Below the pieces are notes generated by a model that was not told the DNA's origin, did no database searches, and worked only from the letters and a program-made list of their open reading frames with translations. Position numbers and translations under genes: made by a program. From Polyporus tsugae (taxonomy: Eukaryota > Basidiomycota > Agaricomycetes > Polyporales > Polyporaceae), in NCBI GenBank assembly GCA_024305745.1, contig JAHRBS010000011.1, positions 310,001 through 374,000 on the forward strand: a DNA stretch of 64,000 nt, given 5' to 3'. Positions 18,396 to 30,535 of the stretch are shown here, piece by piece. The first letter of the stretch is position 1; each line of letters opens with the position of its first letter.

Positions 18396-19894
18396 CACAC
18401 TGGGCGTCCTCCGGTCGAAGATCGTCGACCACTGGTATGTCATCTAACGACCCCCACCCTCTCCGCTGGTCTGTTTCCTGCCAACTCACCTTGTCTGCTT
18501 ATTTTTCTCAGGTATCCGAAGGTGTTGCAGACGCCGCCTCCAACCCCACAGTCACTAGCCCCATCATCCCCACTGTCCAATTTTTGACGGCACACGTCCT
18601 GTCCTTTGCGGGACATGAGCCTCGGCGTTCTCCATCATTCAGAGCAAGATGACGAGGACGAGGACGCACTTGTGGCACGCTACAACATTGAGGGCGTGGT
18701 GGCAGCGGAGCTATTAGAGTACGACTACAACGGGCTCAATGCTGAAGACGAGGAACTCGATGAGAATGCGATGGACTTGGATGGTGAGTGGATACGAAGC
18801 CTGCAAACATGACAACTGAACCCTTGCGCTCACATCACCTCGACAGCGGGCTTCAAACGCTTTCAAGTGAAGACCCGCGGTCAAGCGCTTCGAGGAGAAC
18901 CGCCACGTGGGTGGTCGGAAGACGCAGCAGGCCAGTGAAAAGTTGTGGAACGTGAGTTCCTCCGAGTCGCTGGACACACCAATACACCGGTGTGCACCGC
19001 ACACTCCTCGCTTGCCTGCGTACATGACTGACCAGCATCCTTTTAGCTGTTCATTTGCGCCGCCCTGGAAAAAGGGCATGTACAGGATGGTATTGTCGAC
19101 GAGCATGCCCTTTTGGTCTACATCAACCATACGCCGTCATGCCATATTTCTATCTGCGACTCGCGGACGCATGATGCACTCTTTCCTCTCCGTTACAAGG
19201 AATCGCCGGCATGGTCTTTACACGCACGCGACTAGGGCCAGCCCTGCTCCCCCGATTATCATTCCTGTTGGCCATTGCATCTCTCACATCGGACATCCCA
19301 AACCCGTTAACGATCGCCAGGATGCAGGACGGGAGCGTGCTGGTTAACGATGATGCCGACTACGCGGCCGATTACGCGCACTTGGTCATCCTCGTAGTGG
19401 TGCAGCTTTGCAAGTTCGCCGTGCTGCGTTAACCGACCACGACCTTGCCTGGACTCACAAGGCTGGAATAGCATATCGGCTGACAAGGATGGGAAGCACA
19501 TTCATTGGGTTGGAGTGGGCGGGTCGTGGAGATGGAGGCGATGTTGGCGTGTGCGGGAGCCTGTTATGCGGGGAGACGGTCGGCCGGGGGGGGGGGGGGG
19601 GTGGTGACATTGAAGACAGCGCTGTCAGGCCCGCTGGCTCCACGCTCAGTACTTTCTCTCGTCTCATTGCGAACGGCGGTGATCCTCTCAGGCTCTAGTA
19701 CTCAAGTCAGCACGATTCTCTCCTCCTTCCAAAACACCATCTACTTCCCTGAAGTAGTTTAAGACGACATCTGTCTCCCTCAAATCCGTCTCGCTCGCTT
19801 CCATGTTTCACGTACATCCCAGCCATTCCCCTCCATTCCCCTCCCACCCCCTCCAAGGGTGACCTCACGTCGTTTGCGTCCCCGCGCAGGCAGC
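18396..19894. other. Unrecognised plus-strand coding-like fragments
   Basis: Acidic frame from 18,615: ALVARYNIEGVVAAELLEYD, YNGLNAEDEELDENAMDLDG followed by a GTGAGT donor; then FKRFQVKTRGQALRGEPPRG near 18,845-18,905 and VDEHALLVYINH near 19,100. They read as remnants of one hypothetical gene whose frames no longer join. A 16-G run sits at 19,586-19,601. No function can be assigned. Confidence 0.35.
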
Positions 19895-21052
19895 ATGGAT
19901 GGAGAAGACGGTGGTGTCGCTTCTAGTCCGGGTGCCTCACCCTCCACCAAGCGGCCCCGCAGCGACCACGACGATGACCGTAGCCGCGCCAGGCAATACA
20001 GCCATTCGGTGCGTCCCATTTCCTAGTCGTTCTGCTGACTCTCATTGACCTTTTCACTGTAGCCCTCAAACTCTCCGCATCTCGCATATCTTTCAAATGG
20101 CATGGAATTGACTACCGCCCATACCAACACCTGTTCTCCCGACCTGACCGCGATGACCTCCGCTATGCCTACGGTCTAGCCCGACCAGCACCATTCACGT
20201 CGTCATGCTCGCTCAACTTCCCATGGCCGCTCTTCTCGCAGTCGCTCGCGTGGCTCTGCAAGCCTTGAAGACATGTGGATCGAGGAGTGGGGACCTGGTA
20301 CCATTTGCGACCGGTGCATCCGTTAAATTCTACCGCTATTTTTTTTGCCTGACTGAGCGTACAGGTGCCGTCAGAAAATGAAACATGTTGAGCGTCGTAG
20401 GACGCGCGATGATCAGAACATGGCGGTGATACACCATCAACTTGCCACGATCCACCTGGCGCACCTCAAGCCACACCGGGCTTCCTCACAAATGGCCGTA
20501 TTAGTGAGTCTGACTTCCACGTCTACCGCACCGACACTATCCACGCCCATCTAGCCTCCCAGAGCCAGTCGCGGCACGACATATTCTCCCGGGTTCCCAG
20601 AGCGACTACGTGCATCGTGAGCGAGATCACGACCAGGATGCCTGCCCTTACCACCACTCATACGTGACCTCGCACTCATCTCGGCGCGGTCCCACCTCGC
20701 CCGGGATTGTTACTCTTCCAGATTCGAGTGCGAATGAGGACGACCGTCCATACGACGACCGTGCGCGCCACCACTCGCACAATCGCGCGACCCTGCCCAC
20801 GCGCACAGTAGCCCCCCGGCGCCGCTTAGTGTAAACGTGCATAGCAGCAGCCGGTCTGCTGACCACTCGCCCACGCTCAACATGCGGTCTGCCGCTGGCG
20901 TGCCAAACTTGACATTGCCGTTGGACCCCATGCACGTCGATGCAGGTGGCGAAGACTCGGAGGTCGACGTAGACGGCAGATGGGGACGCGGGGCTGACGC
21001 AGATGTGGACGAGGCAGACACGGATGCCGACGGAGACCCGACGGACGTGTAG
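19895..21052 (+). pseudogene. Hypothetical low-complexity protein gene with internal stop
   Basis: Starts MDGEDGGVASSPGASPSTKR, PRSDHDDDRSRARQ and a GTGCGT donor at 20,010. Later exons: SRSRGSASLEDMWIEEWGPG followed by TICDRC, CRQKMKHVERRRTRDDQNMA, VIHHQLATIHLAHLKPH, then an Asp/Ser/Arg-rich end with DPMHVDAGGEDSEVDVDG and a stop at 21,050-21,052. Before SRSRGSASL the same frame contains TAG (PTV then stop), so the gene is broken or an unseen intron removes the stop. No known domain; composition suggests a nuclear or disordered protein. Confidence 0.4.
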
Positions 21053-21757
21053 CTATGCGAGGCGAACAATGCGACATATATGAGGAGTGGCTGAAGAAAG
21101 GGGTTGTGCCGCGTTGTTGTTGGCGTCCTTGTGTCTTCGTAACTGGACGCTGTTTGGTGCCATTGATGGTAGATGCTTGGTCATGAAAACAGCTTTTGTA
21201 TAGAATGTCATTGTGTCCGACACAGCCAGCAACCTCTTAATATATCTATGATACTCCATTAGTGCAGGAATAGTGTGCATTACTGGTCTGATAGTAATTT
21301 CCTTCTTGGATGCCACACCTAGGTCTACGCTACCAGTATTAGCAGCTCGATACTGATCAGCAGCTACGCTTGGCTGCATCTTGCATGCGCAATTGGTGGC
21401 GTACGGGGAGTGAGGGCTTGCAAAGTGAACTGACCTGCAAGAATTGAGCAGCTCTTCTAGCTCATGTAGGGCACCGTAGATCCATATATGTCGAAGGACG
21501 AGGATGGGGACCATCTAAAGCGAGTGTTTAAGAAGACGCAAAGAGACACACTTTTGATGGACCAATGGCTTAGCCAGATTATAGTTTGGTGAGCGTATCT
21601 CCTTCACTCACAATATGTCATGTTTATGCCCCTGGAAGACAATTCTCAATCTGCTAGTGGATGAGAATCAGGAGAATCCCAGGGAATGGGATGCAATCCC
21701 AGTGAAGACGAGGATGTGATTAAGAGCAATGTGTATATTGTACTAATAACAGGAAAT
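21053..21757. other. Intergenic, nothing recognised
   Basis: AT-richer than surroundings; a minus frame at 21,053-21,514 has no recognisable domain. Likely shared 3' flank of the convergent genes on either side. Confidence 0.4.
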
Positions 21758-23671
21758 TCAAGTCCAAACCTTGGCGGGAGAGGTGGCGCATACTTCACCA
21801 GCCAGGTCCCACATAGCCTTGTGGGTAAAGTGGACGACAAAATGGCGATCACCCCCGGACCACAGGCGTGCGGTGTGAAGGAGGTTCCGTCCCCGAAAGA
21901 ACACCATGTCCCCAGGCCGCAGACGGACTTTCAGTTTCAACTCCGGGAACTCCAGGTACGCGTCGTCAAAGTAGCCAAAGTAGTAGATGCTCGTCCAGGC
22001 CAGGTTAGGATCTTGCATGTCAAGGTGGACGAAGGAGAACCTGTTGAAGACGATCTCCCTGCCTTCATGGATAAGGTGTGGATCCAGGGTCCCCAAGGCG
22101 ACCTGGCTCTGGAACCGCCTCCTCCGAAAGGCATGTACCTTCTGGAGGAGGTCGTGCTGGATGGGATCGATCGTCTTCAGGGCGGATGACACGAATGCAC
22201 TGAGGCCCTGAAGCTCAGACATGCAAGTGCAGGCGGCCTCCCAGGTCGCACCTGTACGAAGTATGTCTGACGCGGTGACGGGATCGTCATGCTGACATCC
22301 AGGTGAGCGTATTTCCGCATCCTGCCTGATAGGACCATGCTTACTGGGTGTCCGATAGGATGCCAGAGACTGGCAAACCTAGTGGTGCCGTACAAGCCAC
22401 CATCCGTCTTGTAACCCCCCTTCTTGTCATTCGCCACCTTGGTGCTCCGTTTGGCCTTGGCTCCCCAAGCCTCCGCTGCCTCACGCACATGTTTCTTCAA
22501 CACCATGAGACGGTAAGCCCCCAGTACCCCCTCAATTAGCCACAAAAACTCACCTCGCCGTTAACGTCAATAGCGTTCGTCAAGTGGTAAACCAAGTCAA
22601 AGTTGTCCTTCGAGACGGCCCGTCGCGGCCTTGTCCCGTCAAACACGGTCTCCTTGGTCTCCTCATTCTTCGCTGGCTCTTCGTCCGCTGGATCCGTCGC
22701 CCGCCCCTTTCCCCTCTTTGTCTTCCCCACTGGAGCCTTCTTGGAGCATTTAGCCTTGGTTGGCTTGGCCTCCACTGCTTTAAGCAGTGCAAAGTTCTCC
22801 ATGTATACTTCAACGCCCATTAGCGACTTATCGTCACCAAGAGATCCCAGACACACGTACTCGTACCATGGATACAGGCTTCCTTAACTTTCTTCACTGC
22901 TAGGCGCCGCCGGCCATTGCAGACCACAGCGTTGCGTCTGTTCTTGGACGTTGTCGCCCACTCCGAGATTCTTCTAAACAAGATCGTTAATGGTGCTTCG
23001 AGGAACAGAGGGAAGAAACTAACTTCTCCGCCACCGAACGGAGCTCTTCATCCAGGAGCTCAAGCCCATCCTTCATCCAGTCATCATCTTCCACTACCTC
23101 GTCCTCGGCCAAAACCCCCTGGTCCCCATCAACGCTCATCTCGTCGTGCGAAAGCTCGTCGCTCTCCTCCCCCATGTCCACCTCGCTCCCCCCCTTGTCC
23201 TCCCACAGTGACATCTCCTCGTCGCTACCACCAGACAGGTCGCTCAAGGGGGACAGCACCTCCATGGGGGTGTTCCGGTCGACATGGGCGAAAAGCCGAT
23301 GACACGGCAGGCCGAACATGTGGGGCGATGCCGCGAGCACCACCGACCGCTCGCCCTGATGAGGGCAGGCCTCGTCTTCCAGCTGAGCCCTCTTAGCAGG
23401 CCCTGCCAGAGTCTCAGCTCCATCCTTCCTGGGGGCGAGTCCCACCGGGAGTGCGCCAGTCACTATTAGGTTAGTGACACGACCAGCTGGTGCAGTATTC
23501 GTAAGTGACCCTATACAGCAGTGTTCCTCCTAAACTCACATCCAGCCATAGGACGGCGCATGAGCGGTGCAGACCCGGGAGGCACCACTCTCCCTCCTCC
23601 GCTCCCGCGGCTGAGGCCACTAGGCCGGCCGTTTGGGAAAAGGTTCCACCGGGGACGATGGGGGAGGGCAT
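21758..23671 (-). CDS. TET/JBP-like 2-oxoglutarate/Fe(II) dioxygenase
   Basis: Multi-exon minus-strand gene. C-terminal exon (22,240-21,758) holds a double-stranded beta-helix: FSFVHLDMQDPNLAWTSIYY with the metal-binding H-x-D, FELKLKVRLRPGDMVFF-like strands (LRPGDMVFFRGRNLLHTARL) with the distal His, and DRHFVVHFTHKAMWD with the 2OG-binding Arg. This pattern fits the fungal TET/JBP family, which oxidises 5-methyl pyrimidines in nucleic acid. Upstream exons encode GGLYGTTRFASLWHPIGHP, a basic linker (KKAPVGKTKRGKGRATD) and an acidic N-terminal region (GSDEEMSLWEDKGGSEVDMG). Donors GTGAGT, GTACGA, GTTAGT and GTAAGC separate them; most phases join, the junction before the last exon is uncertain. 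A possible start is the ATG at 23,671. No stop codon in the catalytic exon. Substrate is inferred from the family only. Confidence 0.65.
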
Positions 23672-25741
23672 CCACTGAAACGAAAATGAGCAGAAATTTA
23701 CGGGAGATCAAGAGACTAACGTACTGTTGGAAAACCGCAGGAAAAGAGTTCAAAGACGGCGACGGCGGAGAGGCGGGAAGTGAGTGAGAAGTGAGAGAGA
23801 GAAAGAGAGAGAGAGGAATTCGAAAACATTCAAGCCGCAGCCTCAGCATTTCGTCCGAAGCTTGTCCGCACTTGATGGCGCTTGCTGCTACTTGCTAGCA
23901 CTTACTCTCTGGAATCGACTGAACGTGCCTTGAATCTCATCAGCGCTTCCTCCCCTGCCAACATCCGCTGTCAAGCTTGTCAAGCCCATCACGCACTAAG
24001 CTTTGTACGTACTTGTCTCTTGGAATCATATTTGCTCCAAGTAGGCCGCAGCCTGCCCTAAATGCTGCTGGCGGCTCCAAGTTCGAGTCCTTCCCTTGCA
24101 GCTGTCTGCCGGGCCCCGGCATTTTTCCGCTTTCTCCCGTTCCCTCATCTTCCCAACATGCCTCTTGTTCACAAGCTCCCTGCTTCCCTTCCTGCTTCCC
24201 TCATATGGCTACTCCGCTCCCTCTACATATATCTGGTCTCTGATTTTAAGCTGCATTCGAAAACCTGTGGACCAACCGCACGACCATCGGCTGGAGACCG
24301 GCGGACACCGAGTCGGAGAGTGACGTGGCGGGCGAAGGAGACAAAGGTAAGTGAATTCCTCGCTCCTCATCATTTGCGAATACTTTCGACACCACCCTCA
24401 CCTTCGTCGTGGCGGCCTCCTTGTGAAACTGTGCATGCTTTCTCTGCATTGGCCCATCGTCGGCCAGGTTTTTCTATGAGTCATCGCGCGATCTCGCCCT
24501 GGACCACATCAACACGCTCCTCTGGCCCGCTGCCGCAGCTCCTCGTCGCTATCCACGCTATCACTCTACTTATGGCGAGTCGCGACAGTCTCGAGAAAAG
24601 GCTAGTTCTTCTTTGACTGCATCACATCCATCACTGACAGATGTGTGCCAGATTGCACCATAGCTCTCTTTCTCGGGTCTGCGAGGACTAGGTAAGATGA
24701 CCCTTGCACACGTCGTCGTCTGCTCTGCCCAACTGACTGACTTGAGGACATCCCCAGACTCCTCGGCTGCCCGCGACTACTTGATGCCATACCCTCCCCG
24801 CCAAAAATAATATCCGCCTCGTCCAAGGCACGTGTTTGCGTCCCTCTTCACTACTAGCTGCGTGATGTTCTCATCCTTAACTCACGTCATATCCTTTAGC
24901 TCGCAAGCGGCAGAGGAGCTCTGCTCGGGCGTCATGCCAAGTCCAGACATCGGCTTCGTGTATGGCCTCGACGGGTCACGATGGGCCGGACTCGTGAGGG
25001 CCGAGGGGACGGGTTTGTGTTGCATTGTCCTTCTTGCTTACTCGATGTAGGGCACTGGCGCGGGCTTGCGCGGGTTTTGGAACACACGCCTTCTATTGGT
25101 GTCAACCCGTGCGACGGCGCTGACTTGCATGTTTCTTCCAGCCTCGTTGGAATGGCAATACCGGGCACGACATCGTCATCCTAAATAGTATGTGTATTGC
25201 ACGAACACTGGCGAGTTGAATCTATTGCTTACGTTCATCCCAGGTTGCGCACTGGCAAAGATTTCGACTGGGGATTGCAGGACTTGGATGGCGTTGTGGC
25301 CAGGTTGTGGCCCTGTAGTAGTACTCGACTCGACCTGTACGCACTTGGTAGCCCTTATATACACTTGATTTCGCTCTGGGCCAGAAGGGGACCTTCTGAT
25401 CCAGAGGCATCCAGAGAGACTTGGAGTGACTTGAAACGTCTGGATCAGAGCTGTCAAATGGAACCAAGCGCTGTCAAGCTGTCAAGAGAATCGGACAGAA
25501 TGCTGATGCTCAGGCGCCTGCCAGGGGAGAACATTCGGCTCGATACTGGGTCTCCGATGTATCCGGTTGACTCGGAGCGCGAGTAGATGGTGAGCGGCCG
25601 GATGATGGTGATGCCATGCGAATACTGGGTGTGGAGGCCGGGATAAGCATTGTGGACGACTTTGAGCCCTCCGATTGGCTCGGATGACCCGGATCTAAGT
25701 CTGCAGTTGGCTGTAATCACAATATCGTGAGTTTGATCCTA
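23672..25741. other. No recognisable gene
   Basis: Several frames of 60-180 residues exist on both strands but overlap each other and show no motifs. A purine tract GAGAGAGAGAAAGAGAGAGA-like lies near 23,790-23,815. The area 23,860-23,900 has a threefold GCTTGCTGCTACTTGCTAGC-like pattern. Confidence 0.4.
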
Positions 25742-26371
25742 CTAGCAAGCAAAGCTAATGTTGCGCACCGTGTCATCCAATGGGAGTAAGCCCGCAAGAA
25801 CAGTCTTGGTCACTTGTTGACGCTCCAGTGCTCGTGGTGCACCCCGCTCAGAACGCTGCGGATCGCGCACAGCAAGCTCCACTGGCTTTCGGTGTTCCTT
25901 CGTCTGTGAGAGCGCGCGCGTGGACTTGATGTTCGCGTTTGACCGCCACACGGTGAAATGAGGTGTTCGATGAGCTGCGCGCCATCATGCTAATAAATCA
26001 GCGGCGCAGTTCCTCCCGACTAATATGGTAATATCCATCATACCTTGTAACTTACGAAATCGCGTTGTCCGTCTCGGCGATACGGTTCCAGATCTTGACA
26101 GCTTCTGCCCAGATGGGCTCGCCATCGGATCTGGGATTGAATGCGGGATCATCTTGCATGAGCTCACTGAACTTGCGATACTCTGCGGTCGAGTGGAGGG
26201 GGACTGCCTTCCATGTTCCGTGCTTCTGCGCAAGCCAGCTATGGCGCTGCGAAGCATCAGTGGCGGAAATGAATGGCTCCATACCATGGCTTACAGCTGT
26301 TTCCGAAATTGGTGTCCGCGTGCGTCTCCGCGCGAAAATATTTAAAAAATGCGGAAATTCATGGGGCACAG
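25742..26371 (-). pseudogene. Hypothetical protein exons, interrupted
   Basis: Minus strand: HSWLAQKHGTWKAVPLHSTA, EYRKFSELMQDDPAFNPRSD, GEPIWAEAVKIWNRIAETDN (26,290-26,055), donor GTAAGT, then WRSNANIKSTRALSQTKEHR, KPVELAVRDPQRSERGAP and TVLAGLLPLDDTV (25,945-25,750). The two exons share style and order with each other, but a one-base shift is needed at the start of the second. The 5' side is cut at 26,303 by a TIR element. Unrecognised family; no catalytic motif visible. Confidence 0.45.
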
Positions 26372-27049
26372 ACGAGGTGCAGACAAAGTACGAACCCCGC
26401 CTCCTAGACCACTCCGATTTGTACGGGGGGCTTCTGTAGGTAATAATTGAATGTTAGGACACAAAAAGTGAGCAAAATGCGTCGGCTATGCCGACGATAG
26501 GCTGCCTCGTCATCCAGCGTCTGCTCGACATCGTCTATGCACAGAGGCTACGGATCCGACTGAAATCGCCGCCCAATCAGCTTCAATATGCATGGGTATT
26601 CACGTTGAATTTTTTGAGACTGAATTTGAGGCCCAAGGGTCATCTCGTGGGGTCATTGGCCATGGTCTCCTCGAGTCCCTTCCAGCGTCTATTTGACCTC
26701 CGGCTGGGAGAGACAAGTCATGACCATGCTGCAGCTTCTGGGGTCAGTTGAGCTTCTCAGATGAAAGAATACACGTTTGATATATTGAAGGAGCATCCTT
26801 GAATGAAAATTCGGGCGGAAACGTGTCTGGCTGTCGCGAGGACGTGAGTTGCGGGGTGGATGACGATGCACATCTTTCTCGCGGAAAACTTGCACCACGC
26901 TCTCCATTTAACTTCGTGCATACTCTCAGGCAAGCTCTAAAGACGATAAAATGCATTTCTCGACGGTACCTAGGTCTGGCGGTGAGGTCACGAATTTCAT
27001 GCATTTTCTAATTTTTCGCGTGAAAAGCGCGCGCGGACACCAATTTCGG
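26303..27049. mobile_element. 747-bp element with about 60-bp terminal inverted repeats
   Basis: Left end CCGAAATTGGTGTCCGCG (26,303) and right end CGCGGACACCAATTTCGG (to 27,049) are inverted copies, and similarity continues inward through CGCGAAAA and AAAATGC-GAAATTC for about 60 bp per side. No transposase; no clear target duplication. It ends the hypothetical gene on its left. Internally AAAAAGTGAGCAAAATGCG (26,464) resembles the sequence after the LINE at 10,776, so a second repeat may be nested. Confidence 0.65.
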
Positions 27050-29639
27050 TATCTACTTCGCGCAGGCTCGCTCTCACCACGTATTCGCTCCCACCACGCA
27101 TCGGCTCTCCAATCCCGTTCTCTCACCTCAGAACGTCCGATACTACCCTGCCGACGCTGAACAGCAGCAATATCCGTGCTCGTCTGTCTGGGACATGGGG
27201 GGCTCCATTGCTGCGCCAATCCGCCCGGCATCCACCGTTCCTTGTCAATCCAGTATGTCTATTCTTTTCATCTGGGGCACACATACTGAGCGCCGCATAG
27301 CGCGCCACGCCTCCCCCTCCCAAGAAACAGGACGGTATTACTCTGCCTCCACCGTGTCCCTCCGCATGCTGCCTGCCGCCCCCACGCCTGCCACCCCTAC
27401 TGTCGATCATTCGATCTCCCAGCCGCTGAGCCGCTCACCCGGTCATTTGCTGGCCACCTCAGGGGTTATATGCCGTGCGATCTCCCCTCAGCATCACGCG
27501 ATATGGGCCCACAGGAGTACGGCTCGACGGCGTTCTACAACTCCTCGTACAGCTCATGCCACCGACGCTCTTCACGGGCGATCGCCGGCCGCTGCCATCC
27601 AGCGCCATGTCCGGAACGGGCTTCCCGTCGTTGATGGACCAGAGGATGCTCACGTCTCTGGAGGATGTCGTGGTCAGGGTGGGAGGCAAATGGAATTCGA
27701 GGCCGACGTCGTTCTCGGCCGCGCTCGATGCGGGAGGGCCGTCCGGGGAAGCGATGGTCTTCACAAATTTCAACAGTCGCGGTCGGCTCTCCCCTCGCTC
27801 TTAGATAGCACCACCGCCCCTCTCCTCCTCTTCCCCTCGGGCCTCCCTACCTCTCCTCTTCTCGCGTCAACCCCTTTCTTCCGACCGCGACAACCGTGTG
27901 CATGGAACCTCCGCAATCGCAGGCATGGCAGACGGCGGACGGGGAGTACGAGGCGCTGCACGAAGATGTGCGAGCGGATGGCGGAGGAAGTGAAGCGGAC
28001 GGCGAGCATGTCGAGGGCGTGGTGGGAGAAGAACTCCGGGGAGATTGCCGAGGAGCAGGTGAGTTATTTGTTTACAGCGCGAGTAGGGAGATAGCGGGAA
28101 CTGACCTGGCGTGTACAAAGCGGCGAGCACACTCGCACTCGGTGTCGGCGGAGCTGTCGGAATTGGTGCACAGTACATCTGTTGAATGACAGGACAAGGT
28201 GCGTTGTGCTCTTGTTGAATCTGGCCCGAACCCCTTCTATTCTCATGGATGTTGATCGCTCCAGACTTTTAGGTCACGGCGACTCCACGCATAAACGAGT
28301 TCATGAACGCGAACGTAGTCGCTCTCGAACCATGCACACACGAACTATGTCCAACTCTTCCACAACCTCATCCGAGTCCGGCTGTCCGCGGCGGCGTCCA
28401 ATCGCTGCAGGGGCAACCCGGACTCGCACACAGTCTCACACGAGCTGTACCCTCAACCGGCTGCAAAGCTCGAGTTCGGCCGCACTGTTCTTTGGACCTA
28501 CTATCGGCACCAGCACGGCCAATGCGGCGAAGGACGGCAAGTCGGGCCTTTGGGTCCTCGCCACCTTCCGCGACGTCGCTCCTCTGCCCAACTCGTCCTG
28601 ACCACAACACCGCCCGCCACGCGATGGATCCCACACCGCAGAACGCAATCTCAGTGCGTTCTGGCCCCGCATCCGACTTCACTGACCCCGTCGGGGCATT
28701 CCCGGCTGTATAGGAGGAGGGAGAAGGCGGTAGAGGCGGAGAAGGAGGAGAGCGAGGAGGGCACAGAGGATGGACAAAGCAACAGGTACGTCCCCTAGTC
28801 GAGGGCTCGCCCTTTTTTCTTGCGCTTGCGCCCTGCCACGCCCGCCACCGTTCCCGTATTCCGGGCGCACAACAAGGGGACGAGCCATTGCTCGCCCCCG
28901 CGCTTCTCCAACTCGCTGCCCTTGGCGCACCAACACGAGCTCAACAGCCCGTCTTCACGCGCTTGTTGCGCTCCGCCCCCGAGCCCGTCCTCCCTACCAT
29001 TCCCGCCCCTGCATTTGCTCGAACCGGATCCGCAGACAGAGACCAGCCCAGTGGCTCATCTTCGTGCCCTCGCCCTCGCCGCTTCAACGCAGCCCTAGGG
29101 CGCTGCGGCGTACAAAGTCCCGTCCATTTTTGGATGGTGGAACGCGGGTGCCGGCCGCCGAGATAGGTAAGGAGCTGCAGGAGGGCGAGCTGGCATTACG
29201 CTTGCTCCTCCCTCCATCTCCCCTGGCCGACGGAGACGATCGTCTCAGCGCGCGCATGTCGCAGGGCTCGGAATCTGTCGGCGCCCTCGACCTCGTCACC
29301 ACCCTATTCCCTCTCCACCGTCCTGCACCTGCTCCCGAGTCCCGCCCGCCGAAATCGTATCCCTACCGCGCACAAGAAGGGGACGAGATCGTCCCTGCGC
29401 TTTTACCTCCACCCTCGAGCGTCGTATGTCCGAGCCCGTACTCGAGGTCGTCCATCAGACCTTCGCACAATCACCTCTCTCTCCGTGCGCTTCTCCCGCC
29501 CCGGCCGCGTCAAGATGCGCGGATGTCAAGGGAGGTGCCACGGACAGAGCCGTATGTACCCAACGGCTCGTCTCCGCACTCTTTCCACGGCCCGTGGGGT
29601 TCGGGACTCCAGCAGGCCGTTGACACGAAGGCACAACTT
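27050..29639. other. CG-rich stretch, only fragments
   Basis: Large frames (27,195-28,094; 28,770-29,846) are Ser/Pro/Arg-rich and probably composition artefacts. A plus-strand exon-like piece near 27,960-28,060 reads MAEEVKRTASMSRAWWEKNS then GEIAEEQ and a GTGAGT donor, and TLALGVGGAVGIGAQYI near 28,125-28,175 would suit a short membrane segment of the same protein, but the frames do not join. Product unknown. Confidence 0.35.
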
Positions 29640-30485
29640 CCGAGTTCTACTGGCTCAACACGGCCGGCCCTGTCAGCGGCTCCGATCTGCCTGCAACAGG
29701 CACTCCCATCGCCGCCGGAACCGATGTTCGCTCATTTGATCCTACTAACGAGTGCACCAAGAACATGCAATCGCTCTTTTCGCCATGAACGTGAAGCAAG
29801 TGCCTGGCTGCGAAGGATTCACCTCCGGGGACCTTTGGGACCATAACTCGACAGACGGCTTCGTCAAGGTGCGTCACACGCTCTTAACACGCTCTCTACC
29901 TGCTGATAGATCGCTTTGTTAAGGTCGTTAGCAACGTGATCAACCTTGTGCAACAGCTACCGGATGATCTCTTCCGAGAGTCTGCGCCTTCGTCTCCCAC
30001 GATTGCATCTGCTCTTGCGTCTACAGAGTCCCTCACGTCCTCCAACTCCCTTGCTATCCCCTCGATAGAGCCCGGCGGTGCTCGGGCTAACATTATTACA
30101 GAGCTCGTGGACACGGAGCGGAAGTATGGGCAGGACCTGGAGGTCATGCAGGTGCGTGGCCTTCATTTTCGACGCGCAATTCAGTGCTAATGCTTGCTGT
30201 GGCAGAAATACTGCGACGGAGCTGTGTCCTGCCTCGATCGTGATACGTTTCATCTGTTCTTCCCTGGTCTGAACAAGCCCCTCCTTCTCAAGGGACATAT
30301 CTTCCTCACCAACGTCACTCAGGCCATGCTGAAGGTTTCCCAAGGTCAGTCTTGCTGTGATCATGGCGCGAGTGTGTGCTAAATTCGCCACCCTCTGCCG
30401 TACACAGGGCAATATTCGCTTGCCGTGTGGTGGCGTGGCCCTCGAGTTCTTCACTCTCCGATGCCGCAATGAGGAGCAGCTCTAG
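29640..30485 (+). pseudogene. Cdc24/Scd1-type RhoGEF fragment
   Basis: Cdc24 is the exchange factor for Cdc42 in polarity. Visible: the end of the calponin-homology-like CDC24 domain (GTDVRSFDPTNECTKNMQSL, then after a frameshift MNVKQVPGCEGFTSGDLWDH and NSTDGFVK), an intron (GTGCGT), VINLVQQLPDDLFRESAPSS, and the first helix of the DH domain (ANIITELVDTERKYGQDLEV, MQ), an intron, then KYCDGAVSCLDRDTFHLFFP and GLNK. A stop follows RNEEQL at about 30,483. The frameshift near 29,778, the early stop and the lack of the rest of DH, PH and PB1 domains show a dead fragment. Upstream exons are not recognisable. Confidence 0.7.
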
Positions 30486-30535
30486 CTCTGGGAGTTTCCG
30501 CTTCCCCCGCCTTACCTGACACCGCTGTCCCCTCC

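Noticed and set aside
28770..29846. 358-codon plus-strand open frame
   Set aside because: Ser/Pro/Arg-rich, no motif, overlaps other open frames on both strands; CG-rich DNA lacks stops by chance.
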